From the NCBI GenBank assembly GCA_009908735.1, contig JAAAOR010000141.1:1-19329 (forward strand): a DNA stretch of 19,329 bases. The letters are read 5' to 3'. The DNA comes from Spirochaetota bacterium (GTDB taxonomy: Bacteria > Spirochaetota > Spirochaetia > DSM-27196 > PWMO01). This document shows positions 1 to 7,472 of the stretch, in pieces. The translations under genes and the position numbers were made by a program. The notes beneath the pieces were generated by a model. The model did not search any database and had not been told where the DNA came from. It was given only the letters and a program-made list of their open reading frames with translations. Each line of letters starts with the position of its first letter. Position 1 is the first letter of the stretch.

Positions 1-1
1 G

Positions 2-133
2 GGAAGTGACGGTCGGGACCGATTCGAGTGGCAACGGGAGTTCGCCATCTTTCTCGAGTGGATGCCGATACCGGAGCTAAACACCGATATCGAGGTAACT
101 GATGATGACGGAGTGACCTATGGCCGCCGTTGA
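2..133 (+). CDS. C-terminal fragment of unidentified protein (5' end outside window)
   Basis: One frame is open from the left edge to a TGA at 131-133 and gives 43 residues. They are rich in acidic and aromatic residues (RFEWQREFAIFLEW, then IPELNTDIEV, ending GVTYGRR), which looks like real coding sequence. The other two forward frames offer nothing better. I do not recognise the family. The phoH promoter begins 23 bases after the stop, so this gene belongs to the preceding transcription unit, on the same strand. No start codon, signal or membrane segment is visible in the part present. Confidence 0.5.
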   Translation, partial: GSDGRDRFEWQREFAIFLEWMPIPELNTDIEVTDDDGVTYGRR

Positions 134-155
134 TAGCGTGACAGCGACGCGCCTC

Positions 156-184
156 TTGACCGCTGACGCGGGTAAATCTATACT
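156..184 (+). promoter_or_regulatory. Sigma70-type promoter for the phoH unit
   Basis: TTGACC (156-161) is followed by a 17-base spacer and TATACT (179-184), each one or two changes from the housekeeping consensus at ideal spacing. Transcription would start near 191, giving a leader of only about 18 bases that holds little more than the ribosome binding site. It lies just after the preceding gene's stop and before the TTG start of phoH. Confidence 0.75.
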
Positions 185-194
185 TTTTCGTGTG

Positions 195-200
195 AAGGAG
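195..200 (+). promoter_or_regulatory. Ribosome binding site that fixes the phoH TTG start
   Basis: AAGGAG stands 8 bases before TTG 209. An in-frame TAA at 173-175 lies just upstream and no ATG or GTG in frame intervenes, so TTG 209 is the only reasonable start. Confidence 0.75.
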
Positions 201-208
201 AATTTGTA

Positions 209-1165
209 TTGAGTCGGAATGCGGCCGTGGTGCTCGAGAGTCCGCACGTACTGAGCGAAGTCTGCGGCGCCAACGACAGTAATCTGCGAGTGATGGAAGA
301 GCTGCTGGAGGCACGTATCCTCTCACGAGGCAACGAGCTGTTTGTTGAGACTGACGATGCTGAGACACAGGACCTGTTGTCGAGCATGCTCGGCGAGCTC
401 GAGGACCATGTGAACATGGGTCAGTCGCCGAACCCGGATCTGATTCGGGCGGTTTACGACTCTCTGACCCGGAACAACGAAGAGCAGCGGCAAGAGTTCA
501 AGAACACCAGCATTAATATCACCGCGACCGGTGCACAGGTATTCCCACGGAGCTACGCGCAGGCGGTCTACATTGGGGCGATGGCGGATTACGACATGGT
601 TTTCGGGATCGGTCCCGCGGGAACCGGAAAGACATACCTCGCGGTGGCACACGCGCTGCGGGAGGTGCTTTCGCGACGAAAGCGCAAGCTCATTCTCACC
701 CGTCCGGTGGTCGAAGCGGGAGAGCGACTCGGCTTCCTTCCGGGGGATCTCGCGCAGAAGATAAACCCCTACCTAAAGCCGCTCTACGACGCAATGGAAA
801 GCCTCGCCCCCGGCGAGACCATCCAGAAGCTCGAAGACGATCGCGTCATAGAGATCGCACCACTGGCGTACATGCGGGGCCGCAGCCTGAACGACTGCTA
901 CATCATTCTCGACGAGGCTCAGAACACGACCCAGGAGCAGATGAAAATGTTCCTCACGCGAATCGGGGAGGGCTCTCGAACGGTCATCACCGGGGACGTC
1001 ACACAGGTTGATCTGCCCGACCGACGAAAATCGGGCCTCCTCCACGCCATGAAGATTCTCGGCACAATTCCCGAGATTCACTTCAGCTATTTCACATCAC
1101 GCGACGTGGTGCGAAATGCCCTCGTGAAGAAGATCATCGAGGCATACGAGGCGGAGGCGCATTGA
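209..1165 (+). CDS. phoH: PhoH-family ATPase (PhoH-like protein)
   Basis: This 318-residue protein has the usual length and layout of the PhoH/YbeZ family. An N-terminal KH-like region (about residues 20-60) precedes a P-loop NTPase domain. Walker A is GPAGTGKT at 135-142, and Walker B is YIILDEAQNT at 231-240 with D235 and E236. The family motifs LTRPVVEAGERLGFLPGD (about 163-180) and ITGDVTQVDLP (260-270) are intact. Family members are cytosolic ATPases, thought to act in RNA metabolism and often encoded beside YbeY. The start is a TTG supported by AAGGAG 8 bases upstream. The gene heads a unit with ybeY, corC and a TPR gene, and ybeY begins 7 bases after its stop. Many bacteria place an HD-hydrolase gene (yqfF) between phoH and ybeY; here there is none. 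Confidence 0.95.
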   Translation: MSRNAAVVLESPHVLSEVCGANDSNLRVMEELLEARILSRGNELFVETDDAETQDLLSSMLGELEDHVNMGQSPNPDLIRAVYDSLTRNNEEQRQEFKNTSINITATGAQVFPRSYAQAVYIGAMADYDMVFGIGPAGTGKTYLAVAHALREVLSRRKRKLILTRPVVEAGERLGFLPGDLAQKINPYLKPLYDAMESLAPGETIQKLEDDRVIEIAPLAYMRGRSLNDCYIILDEAQNTTQEQMKMFLTRIGEGSRTVITGDVTQVDLPDRRKSGLLHAMKILGTIPEIHFSYFTSRDVVRNALVKKIIEAYEAEAH

Positions 1166-1172
1166 CGCCGGT

Positions 1173-1685
1173 GTGCTCACCGATCAAGCCATGACCACGA
1201 ACACGCCGGCAAACAGCGTCGACATCTCTTCCGAATCGGTGGAACCTCCGTCGTGGCTCCCGGCCGTCGAGGGCTTTGTGAAGCGAGTACTCGACAGGCT
1301 GGGGATCTCTGGCTGGGAACTGTCGATTCTGTTTTGTGACGACACTTTCATCCATAATCTTAACGCAGAGTATCGGGGTATCGACGCGCCGACCGATGTT
1401 TTGAGTTTCTCTCAAACCGAGGGCCCGGGTGTAGACCATCCGCTGCCGCTGCCCGCCGGGGACGAGGAGCCGATGGCGGCCGGTGACATCGTAATATCCC
1501 TTGACACATTGAAGCGCCAGGCGGCGGAATACGAGTTGGAGCTCGAGGAGGAACTGAAACGGCTACTGATACACGGCATCCTGCATCTGGCGGGATACGA
1601 TCACGGCGAGAGCCACGACGACGGCGAAATGATGGATATACAGGAGGGCCTTCTGAGTCAGTTAACGGAGGAACACCTATTTTGA
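1173..1685 (+). CDS. ybeY: Endoribonuclease/rRNA maturation factor YbeY
   Basis: YbeY is a zinc-dependent single-strand endoribonuclease involved in 16S rRNA maturation and 70S quality control. The family motif H-x3-H-x5-H appears as HGILHLAGYDH, with zinc ligands H134, H138 and H144. The upstream conserved stretch AEYRGIDAPTDVLSFS (about 65-80) and the GDIVIS strand (104-109) are also present. Length is 170 residues against about 155 in E. coli; the excess is an N-terminal tail of low conservation. The start is uncertain. GTG 1173 is favoured by close coupling to the phoH stop, but its nearest Shine-Dalgarno (GGAGG, 1153-1157) is 15 bases away. ATG 1191 is in frame and has no visible ribosome site. 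The 3' end overlaps corC by 4 bases. Confidence 0.95.
   Translation: MLTDQAMTTNTPANSVDISSESVEPPSWLPAVEGFVKRVLDRLGISGWELSILFCDDTFIHNLNAEYRGIDAPTDVLSFSQTEGPGVDHPLPLPAGDEEPMAAGDIVISLDTLKRQAAEYELELEEELKRLLIHGILHLAGYDHGESHDDGEMMDIQEGLLSQLTEEHLF
1667..1672 (+). promoter_or_regulatory. Ribosome binding site for the corC TTG start
   Basis: GGAGGA lies inside the last codons of ybeY, 9 bases before TTG 1682. The TTG overlaps the ybeY stop (TTGA), so the two genes are probably translationally coupled. Confidence 0.7.
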
Positions 1686-2485
1686 AGAACCTCAAGTTCA
1701 TACGCAGGCTCTTCAGTGGAGCGGAGAAGAACGAAGAGGGTGATCATCTGACACTCGAGAAGCAGGACATGATCCGCGGTGTGTTGCATCTCTCGGAGAA
1801 GACCGTGAAGGAAGTGATAGTGCCGCGAATCGACACCGCCTTCGTCGGTCTCGAATACTCCACCAAGGAGCTGATCGAGACCATCGACGGCCGCGGTTTC
1901 TCCCGATTTCCGGTGTACAAGGATACCATCGATAACGTCGTCGGCATTCTCTATGCCAAGGATCTCATCAAGTACCTCACTTCCCGGGAGGACATCAACA
2001 TCGAGCGGATTATTCGCAAGCCGTACTTCGTTCCCGAAAGCAAGCGCCTGGACTCACTGCTGCGGGAAATGCGACGGAAACGAGTTCACATCGCGGTGGC
2101 CGTAGATGAGTACGGGGGTGTCTCGGGCGTGGTCTGTCTCGAGGACATCATCGAGGAGATCGTCGGTGACATACAGGACGAGTTCGACAACGAGCGCGAG
2201 GATATTCTCGAGATCGGGGAGAACACGTATCTCTGTGACGCGCGGGTCGATATCGGGGATCTCAACGAGGAGCTCGAGCTCGACATTCCTGACGAGGACT
2301 TCGATACCCTCGGCGGCTTCGTTTTCGATCTCTTCGGCAAGATCCCCGTGCGCTACGAGAAAGTGAGCTACCACGGAATGGACTTCATCATTCAGGAGAT
2401 GGACGGTCACAAGATAAAAACCGTGAAGATTGTGGCCGCCAAAGGATCGAAGGAAGGATCGGGTGAGCGCGCCTACGCAACCTGA
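1682..2485 (+). CDS. corC: CorC/TlyC-type tandem-CBS-domain protein
   Basis: This 267-residue soluble protein has the CorC/HlyC architecture. A short basic N-terminus leads to a CBS pair (about residues 40-165) with VIVPRIDT (45-52), SRFPVY (74-79) and DEYGGVSGVVCLEDIIEEIVGDI (142-164). A C-terminal CorC/HlyC domain follows (about 178-252), with DTLGGFVFDLFGKIP at 208-222. The N-terminal DUF21/CNNM membrane domain of the larger paralogues is absent, as in E. coli CorC (YbeX). CBS pairs bind adenine nucleotides. The family is linked to Mg/Co efflux and, in spirochaetes, is annotated as hemolysin TlyC, a label resting on heterologous assays that should not be read as toxin activity. Placement after ybeY matches the widespread phoH-ybeY-ybeX cluster. 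It starts on a TTG overlapping the ybeY stop. Confidence 0.93.
   Translation: MKNLKFIRRLFSGAEKNEEGDHLTLEKQDMIRGVLHLSEKTVKEVIVPRIDTAFVGLEYSTKELIETIDGRGFSRFPVYKDTIDNVVGILYAKDLIKYLTSREDINIERIIRKPYFVPESKRLDSLLREMRRKRVHIAVAVDEYGGVSGVVCLEDIIEEIVGDIQDEFDNEREDILEIGENTYLCDARVDIGDLNEELELDIPDEDFDTLGGFVFDLFGKIPVRYEKVSYHGMDFIIQEMDGHKIKTVKIVAAKGSKEGSGERAYAT
2450..2458 (+). promoter_or_regulatory. Ribosome binding site that decides the GTG start of the TPR gene
   Basis: AAGGAAGGA offers two overlapping Shine-Dalgarno cores, 8 and 4 bases before GTG 2463. The in-frame TTG at 2430 and the ATG at 2514 have nothing comparable. Confidence 0.5.
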
Positions 2486-4511
2486 GCCGGTCCTTGGGCC
2501 CGCTTTGGGCGCCATGCGCCGGCGGCGCGGCTACCGCCGCGCGCGAGCCCTACTTCTTGCTGCGGTCCTCTCCCTCGGGGTGCTCTCTCCGATGGCGGCG
2601 CAGGAGAGCCCCGTGGCACTGTACCAGCAGGCGCAACAGGCGCTCGCCCAGGGCGAACCTTTCCGCGCGGTGGAGCTCTTCACCGCGGCCCTCGAACGGA
2701 ATCCCTCCTACGCCGACGCCCTGCGTGGCATTGCCGAGGCCTACTACGAGCTCGGCGAGTATGACCAGTCATTCGACTATGCCGAGCGATACCTCCAGAC
2801 CGCCTCAGACATTGCCCGGGCGCGAAACCTCCTCGCGCGGGTTCACATCGGCCTCGGTAACCTCGACCGCGCTGAAGAGCTCTACACCAGCGTGCTCACC
2901 CGCAGCCCCAATAACCTCGAAGCCACCATCGGCACCGCCGAGCTCGCGGTGGCAAGGGACGCAACTGAGACCGCGCTTGCCCGCTTCGAGGAGGCTCGCA
3001 GGCTTGCACCCACGAATCGCAGGGTTCTGCTTTCCCTCGCTCTCGTGCACAGGTACGCCGGCCGCGCCGAGGCGGCCGAGCGCTACACCATGCTTGCTTT
3101 GCAGCATCACCCCGAGCATCCACTCGTGCACCTACTTGCAGCCGAGTATTTTCTCGAGCAGGGACGCCTCGACCGCGCCGCCACCCAAGCAGAGCTCACC
3201 CTCTCGCTGCGGCCCCAAAACGAAGATGCTCTCATGCTCATGGCGCGCATCGCGCATTTGCGCTCCGATTACGAAAGTGCCGCCTCGCGCGCCGGTGAGG
3301 TCATCGGATTGAACCGTTCCAACGAGGTCGCCTGGTACATCCGCGCGGCGTCGTTGGAGCAGCTCGACCGCATCGATGAGACCACCGAAACGCTCGAGCT
3401 CGGCATCCGAGCCGTGGACGACAGCGAGTTCCTGCGGCTTTTTGCCGAGCAGGTTTTGCGTGAGCACCGAAACCCCGACGACGAGCTGCGATCCTCCTTC
3501 GCGAGTTACCACTTCGACCGCGCCGCGCGCTTCGAAGACCAGAATCTCCTCTCGCGAGCTCTCGTGGCCTATCGCCGTGGTCTGCGCCTCGATCCATACG
3601 ACCGCAGGGGGCGCGTCGGCTTTGCCGAAATTTTCCGCACGCGGGGTGCGCCGTCCAAGTACCTGCGCGAGCTTGAGGTGCTCGCCGCCGTGGAGGAAGA
3701 AGATCGCTTTCTCTCCGACCGCATAGAAAGCTTCCAAAGCGCCCTCTCGGAGACGCCCGCGCGGGAGTGGGGCGTGGATCAGTTTTCACTCGAGCGCCTT
3801 CCCTTCAGTATTGATCTGTTCGTAAGCCCGGAGCAAAGCAATTTCGACCATCCGGACGGGGCTGTGGTGTACGGTGAGTATCTGCGAGACCGCCTCATCT
3901 CGCAGGAGATGCTCACCGTGCCCCGACCGGCTGCAATCGCGGACGGCTTTGCCCAGGCCTATGGCGCGGCGCGGACCTCGGGGTCGGATTACTTTCTCAT
4001 CGTCGGTGTGCAGGAGCTTGGGCGCAGCATCCGGCTGGAGGGCGAGCTCTTTCTCTCGCGCACGGGGGAGCCGCTGACGGGGCTTCGCGCCTACCGCACC
4101 GGAAACGACCGCATCGAGCGTGCGCTGGGCGGTGTGGTTGATGCAGTGGCAGCCTCCCTGCCGCTTCGGGGGCGCTTGCTCGAGCGACGGGGGGACCGGG
4201 GCCTTGTGTCCCTCGGCGAGCTCGATGGGCTCGAAGTAGACGACGAGCTCGTGATCGTTCGCCGGGGCGGGGTGATGCTCAGCACAGAGGAGCCCGGATA
4301 CCGCTTTTCGGAATCAGAGGCCGTCGGTACCCTCGTGGTGAGCAGGACGGACGCCCTCGTCTCGGAAGGTACGGTCTCGAGACGCGGATTCTTCGATCTG
4401 ATCTCTGTCGGCGACGTCGTCGTGCGGGCTCCGAATGAGGACGCGCCCGCCGTCACCGAGCAGACACCCGTGTTTCCGGCTTTGTATCGCGAGCTGCGTC
4501 GCATCCGCTGA
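2463..4511 (+). CDS. Exported TPR-repeat protein with secretion/FlgT-like C-terminal half
   Basis: The protein has 682 residues from GTG 2463, which overlaps corC by 23 bases and has a good ribosome site. A second candidate, ATG 2514, begins right at a signal peptide: several Arg, then LLLAAVLSLGVL, then a likely cut after SPMAA. If GTG is right, the signal has a long n-region. After it comes an alpha-helical region to about residue 420 with clear TPR units, for example ALYQQAQQALAQGEPFRAVE and AIAEAYYELGEYDQSFDYAE-like segments. From about 448 the style changes to alternating strands and helices (FSIDLFVSPEQ, then YFLIVGVQELG), which suggests a TolB-N/CsgG-like fold. The last 110 residues (from about 571: RGLVSLGELDGLEVDDELVIVR, then SVGDVVVR) resemble FlgT-C-type beta domains. 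A TPR protein follows corC/tlyC in Treponema too. The exact role is unknown; periplasmic or outer-membrane-associated scaffolding is an inference. Confidence 0.85.
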   Translation: MSAPTQPEPVLGPALGAMRRRRGYRRARALLLAAVLSLGVLSPMAAQESPVALYQQAQQALAQGEPFRAVELFTAALERNPSYADALRGIAEAYYELGEYDQSFDYAERYLQTASDIARARNLLARVHIGLGNLDRAEELYTSVLTRSPNNLEATIGTAELAVARDATETALARFEEARRLAPTNRRVLLSLALVHRYAGRAEAAERYTMLALQHHPEHPLVHLLAAEYFLEQGRLDRAATQAELTLSLRPQNEDALMLMARIAHLRSDYESAASRAGEVIGLNRSNEVAWYIRAASLEQLDRIDETTETLELGIRAVDDSEFLRLFAEQVLREHRNPDDELRSSFASYHFDRAARFEDQNLLSRALVAYRRGLRLDPYDRRGRVGFAEIFRTRGAPSKYLRELEVLAAVEEEDRFLSDRIESFQSALSETPAREWGVDQFSLERLPFSIDLFVSPEQSNFDHPDGAVVYGEYLRDRLISQEMLTVPRPAAIADGFAQAYGAARTSGSDYFLIVGVQELGRSIRLEGELFLSRTGEPLTGLRAYRTGNDRIERALGGVVDAVAASLPLRGRLLERRGDRGLVSLGELDGLEVDDELVIVRRGGVMLSTEEPGYRFSESEAVGTLVVSRTDALVSEGTVSRRGFFDLISVGDVVVRAPNEDAPAVTEQTPVFPALYRELRRIR

Positions 4512-4523
4512 AGGCCGGCTTCG

Positions 4524-4552
4524 TTGACAGCGTGATTGCGTTTTCGTATAGT
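4524..4552 (+). promoter_or_regulatory. Strong sigma70-type promoter for the pgk unit
   Basis: A perfect TTGACA (4524-4529), a 17-base spacer and TATAGT (4547-4552, one change from TATAAT) lie 13 bases after the TPR gene's stop. This is the best promoter in the window. Transcription would start near 4559 and leave a leader of about 75 bases before pgk. Confidence 0.85.
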
Positions 4553-4582
4553 GACCGTAGTCGCACAAATCACTGAATGTTC

Positions 4583-4606
4583 GCATCCCGTGCAGCACGG
4601 GGATGC
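4583..4606 (+). promoter_or_regulatory. Hairpin in the pgk 5' leader
   Basis: GCATCCCGTG (4583-4592), the loop CAG (4593-4595) and CACGGGGATGC (4596-4606) form a stem of 10 base pairs with one bulged G. It sits about 25 bases into the predicted transcript and ends 14 bases before the GGGG/AAAG ribosome site region (4621-4630). No U-run follows, so it is not an intrinsic terminator. It may stabilise the mRNA or affect initiation, but function is not shown by sequence alone. Confidence 0.5.
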
Positions 4607-4633
4607 CCGTCGGTTCGAACAAGGGGAAAGAAC

Positions 4634-5824
4634 ATGTCCGTTCGTACTATTAAAGACGCAGATCTGAAGAACAAGAGAATCATTGCGCGTGTCGATTTTA
4701 ATGTACCGGTGAAAGATGGGAAGGTAACGGATGATACCCGTATTCGGGGGGCGCTGCCCACGATACAGCACGTACTCGAGCAGCCCGGCGCCGGCCTCAT
4801 CCTCATGAGCCACCTCGGGCGCCCCAAGGGAAAGCGGGACGACGCGTTGAGTCTCAAGCCGGTCGCGGATCGTCTCTCGGAGCTGCTCGGAAAGCCGGTC
4901 AAGATGGCGCCCGACTGCGTCGGCGAAGATGTGGAGAAGATGGTGAGCGAGCTCGCCCCCGGCGAGGTGCTGCTCCTCGAGAATCTTCGTTTCCACAAGG
5001 AAGAGACCGACAACGACGCCGAGTTTGCCGGCAGCCTGGCACGGCTCGCCGACATCTACGTCAACGACGCTTTTGGCACGGCCCACCGCGCCCACGCCTC
5101 GACCGAGGGCATCACGAAGCACCTTCCCGGCTTTGCCGGCTTCCTCATTGAGAAGGAAGTTGCCTTCTTCGAACCGGTGGTGAAGTCGCCCCAGCAGCCG
5201 TTCGTGGCAATCATCGGTGGTGCCAAGGTTTCGACGAAGATAAGCGTGCTCGAAACGCTCCTTCCGAATTGCAGCACGCTTGTTATCGGCGGCGGTATGG
5301 CCTACACCTTTCTCAAGGTACAGGGGCACGGAATTGGAAAGTCGCTCGTCGAAGAGGACTACCTCGACACCGCCAAGAACCTGCTCGAGAAGGCCAAGCA
5401 GGCGGGCGTGGAACTCGTGCTCCCGGTTGATCATGTCGTTGCCGGGGAGTTCTCCGAGACCGCCGCACCGGAGGCTCTCGATAGCGTGGAGATTCCCGAC
5501 GATAAGCTCGGCATGGATATCGGGCCGAAGACCATAGCGAAGATTACTGAGATCATCGCCGGCGCGAAGACGGTGCTCTGGAACGGGCCCATGGGTGTGT
5601 TCGAGTTCGATGCTTTTGCAACGGGAACACTCGAGATCGCGCAGAAGGTTGCGGCCGCCCAGGCGACGACAATCGTCGGGGGCGGAGATTCCGTCGCCGC
5701 GGTCAACAAATTCGGCCTCGCGGAGAAGATCGATCATGTGTCCACCGGTGGCGGGGCTTCTCTCGAGTTCCTCGAGGGCAAGACACTGCCGGGAATCGCG
5801 GCGCTTTCGAGCGAAGGGAGTTGA
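4634..5824 (+). CDS. pgk: Phosphoglycerate kinase
   Basis: Pgk transfers a phosphate from 1,3-bisphosphoglycerate to ADP in lower glycolysis, in the cytosol. The protein has 396 residues, the normal bacterial length. Family motifs are intact: ARVDFNVP near the N-terminus (D21, N23), SHLGRPKG (59-66), the GGAKVSTKI hinge region, [10 protein letters not shown], the C-domain WNGPMGVFE, and GGGDSVAA followed by [14 protein letters not shown] 4634 is chosen because the conserved N-terminal strand begins right after it and an A/G-rich ribosome site (AAGGGGAAAG, 4621-4630) precedes it. The frame is open upstream to 4577, but that part would come from the leader hairpin. tpiA follows within 6 bases. 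No gapA is present in the window. Confidence 0.98.
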   Translation: MSVRTIKDADLKNKRIIARVDFNVPVKDGKVTDDTRIRGALPTIQHVLEQPGAGLILMSHLGRPKGKRDDALSLKPVADRLSELLGKPVKMAPDCVGEDVEKMVSELAPGEVLLLENLRFHKEETDNDAEFAGSLARLADIYVNDAFGTAHRAHASTEGITKHLPGFAGFLIEKEVAFFEPVVKSPQQPFVAIIGGAKVSTKISVLETLLPNCSTLVIGGGMAYTFLKVQGHGIGKSLVEEDYLDTAKNLLEKAKQAGVELVLPVDHVVAGEFSETAAPEALDSVEIPDDKLGMDIGPKTIAKITEIIAGAKTVLWNGPMGVFEFDAFATGTLEIAQKVAAAQATTIVGGGDSVAAVNKFGLAEKIDHVSTGGGASLEFLEGKTLPGIAALSSEGS

Positions 5825-5829
5825 TGAAG

Positions 5830-6588
5830 ATGGCACGCACACCGTACATCGCCGGTAACTGGAAGATGCACAAAACCGTTTCCGAGGCGCGAGTGCTGGC
5901 GTCGGAGCTCGTTGGCGAGCTCTCTGGAGCATCCGCGAAGCTCATGATCGCGCCGCCGTTTACCGCGCTCTCCGCGGTCGCGCAGGTCATCTCGGATTCC
6001 CAGATACTGCTCGGCGCCCAGAATATGGCTCCCGAGGAGTCCGGCGCTCATACCGGAGAGGTTTCAGTCACAATGCTTGCCGATGTCGGTGTAGATGTGG
6101 TGATTCTCGGCCATTCCGAGCGGCGCCATGTCTACGGCGAGACCGATGAGCTCATAAACCGGAAAGTGAAGCTTGCACTCGCGAACGAGATGGAGGTCAT
6201 CCTCTGTGTCGGTGAAACCCTCGAGCAGCGCGAGGCGGACCGCGCGGAGACCGTGGTGCAAGACCAGCTCGCTTCAGGCCTCGACAAAGTCGGCGAAGAT
6301 CAGCTCTCGCTCGTAACTATTGCCTACGAACCGGTGTGGGCAATCGGCACCGGCCGCACCGCCACGCCCGAGGATGCGGATGCTATCCATCAATTCATCC
6401 GGGACCGTTTTTCCGCCATGTACTCGGGTGCGGCTGCCGCGGATATGGTCATTCAGTATGGGGGATCGGTAAAGGCGAAAAATATCGTGGGCTTGATGGA
6501 AAAGGGAAATATCGACGGCGCACTTGTCGGCGGAGCGTCGCTGAAGGCCGAGACCTTCGTTCCCATCGCTACCTACGATCGCACGTAA
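5830..6588 (+). CDS. tpiA: Triosephosphate isomerase
   Basis: TpiA interconverts dihydroxyacetone phosphate and glyceraldehyde 3-phosphate. The 252 residues carry all catalytic landmarks: N10 and K12 in AGNWKM, H95 in ILGHSERR, E167 in AYEPVWAIGTG with flexible loop 6 just after it (168-175), and the phosphate-binding QYGGSVK and GALVGGASL segments. Three closely spaced in-frame starts exist (TTG 5821, ATG 5824, ATG 5830). ATG 5830 is preferred because AAGGGAG (5814-5820) then sits 9 bases upstream and the protein begins directly with the conserved strand. The gene is almost certainly cotranscribed and probably coupled with pgk, whose stop is at 5822-5824. Confidence 0.98.
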   Translation: MARTPYIAGNWKMHKTVSEARVLASELVGELSGASAKLMIAPPFTALSAVAQVISDSQILLGAQNMAPEESGAHTGEVSVTMLADVGVDVVILGHSERRHVYGETDELINRKVKLALANEMEVILCVGETLEQREADRAETVVQDQLASGLDKVGEDQLSLVTIAYEPVWAIGTGRTATPEDADAIHQFIRDRFSAMYSGAAAADMVIQYGGSVKAKNIVGLMEKGNIDGALVGGASLKAETFVPIATYDRT

Positions 6589-6612
6589 GGCCCCGTAAGC
6601 AGGAGATTGTAA

Positions 6613-7014
6613 ATGGGTTTCTTGAGTATAATTTTATTGGTCATCTTCGGTATTACCGCCTTGCTTCTCATTGTTCTCGTTCTCCTTCAGGACGAGGGAG
6701 GAGAGGGGCTTGGCGGCATTTTCGGCGGTGGCGGCCAGGCTCAACAAGGCGGTCGACGATCCGGGAACATCCTGACGAAAGCGACCTCGGTTCTCGGAGC
6801 GGTATTCCTGGTGACAGCGTTCGCCCTTGCCTGGCTCAACCGAACGCCGGAGATGGGGAACGTGGAGCAGGCTGCGCGGCAACTCGAATCCGACAGCAGT
6901 GTCGAATGGTGGCGGACCGAGCAGGATAGCGCGCCGGACACCGACACAGGGCTCGACGGCGGTACCATCGAGCAGCAGGACAACGCAGAACAGCGGGACG
7001 ACGAGGACCAGTAG
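6613..7014 (+). CDS. secG: Preprotein translocase subunit SecG
   Basis: SecG is the small accessory subunit of the SecYEG channel in the inner membrane. The 133 residues begin with a hydrophobic helix (about 3-25), then the family loop LLQDEGGEGLGGIFGGGG (24-41) and a second helix (about 57-75, TSVLGAVFLVTAFALAW). Beyond residue 77 is a long Glu/Asp/Gln-rich tail, typical of the variable SecG C-terminus and probably disordered. AGGAG (6601-6605) is 7 bases before the ATG. A position right after pgk-tpiA is common in bacteria (gap-pgk-tpi-secG), which strengthens the call. Confidence 0.93.
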   Translation: MGFLSIILLVIFGITALLLIVLVLLQDEGGEGLGGIFGGGGQAQQGGRRSGNILTKATSVLGAVFLVTAFALAWLNRTPEMGNVEQAARQLESDSSVEWWRTEQDSAPDTDTGLDGGTIEQQDNAEQRDDEDQ

Positions 7015-7036
7015 GTCCGTCGGTCGGGCTATCACT

Positions 7037-7450
7037 ATGCGAGTTGCGATCGTTTTCTTGCCTCATGGAAACCGCGACAGACTCATGCGCCTGGCTAAGG
7101 CGCTCAGCCGCGGCGTAGAGGCGCAGGGGCATGAGGTCGATCTCGTCGACGGCTCTCGTGATGTGAACACGAAGTTGAGCGTCTATGGGTACATTGCGAT
7201 CGGGACCGAAACAACGAGCTTTTTCGGCGGGAAAATTCCGCCGCGCGTTGCAGAGTTTCTTGGTTCGGCCGGGATGGTCGCCGGGAAGAAATGCTTTGCA
7301 TTCGTCCCGAAGCGTCCCATCGGTGGCGGAAGGACGCTAAAGCGCCTCATGAACGTGATGGAGCATGAGGGCATGTTCCTGAAATTGTCCGATTCGTTGT
7401 CCTCTGTGGAGGAAGCGGAGGAAATCGGCAAAAGACTGAGTATCGGGTGA
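7037..7450 (+). CDS. Small flavodoxin-like protein, family unassigned
   Basis: The protein has 137 residues from ATG 7037. No strong ribosome site is seen, only weak purines, and the gene lies 22 bases after secG. The N-terminus reads as a flavodoxin-type first strand, loop and helix (MRVAIVFLPHGNRDRLMRLA), then GHEVDLVDGS as strand 2, YGYIAIGTETTSFFGGKIPP as strand 3 and its loop, and KKCFAFVPKRPIGGGRTLKRL as strand 4 and its loop. In flavodoxins the first loop is usually T/S-x-T-G-N-T and binds FMN phosphate; here it is LPHGNR, so FMN binding is doubtful. No signal peptide or membrane segment is present. I infer a flavodoxin fold from pattern only. Placement between secG and a J-domain gene does not define its job. 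Confidence 0.75.
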   Translation: MRVAIVFLPHGNRDRLMRLAKALSRGVEAQGHEVDLVDGSRDVNTKLSVYGYIAIGTETTSFFGGKIPPRVAEFLGSAGMVAGKKCFAFVPKRPIGGGRTLKRLMNVMEHEGMFLKLSDSLSSVEEAEEIGKRLSIG

Positions 7451-7472
7451 TTCCGCGATACAGTAGGAAGCC

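Noticed and set aside
2494..3312. 272-codon + strand frame inside the TPR gene
   Set aside because: It is an out-of-frame reading of the TPR region, very rich in Ser/Pro/Arg, without motifs.
4091..5932. 613-codon open frame on the minus strand across the TPR 3' end, the promoter and most of pgk
   Set aside because: It is antisense to Pgk, a certain gene, spans a strong opposite-strand promoter, and its product is Arg/Ser/His-rich without domain motifs. It is a by-product of GC-rich codon use.
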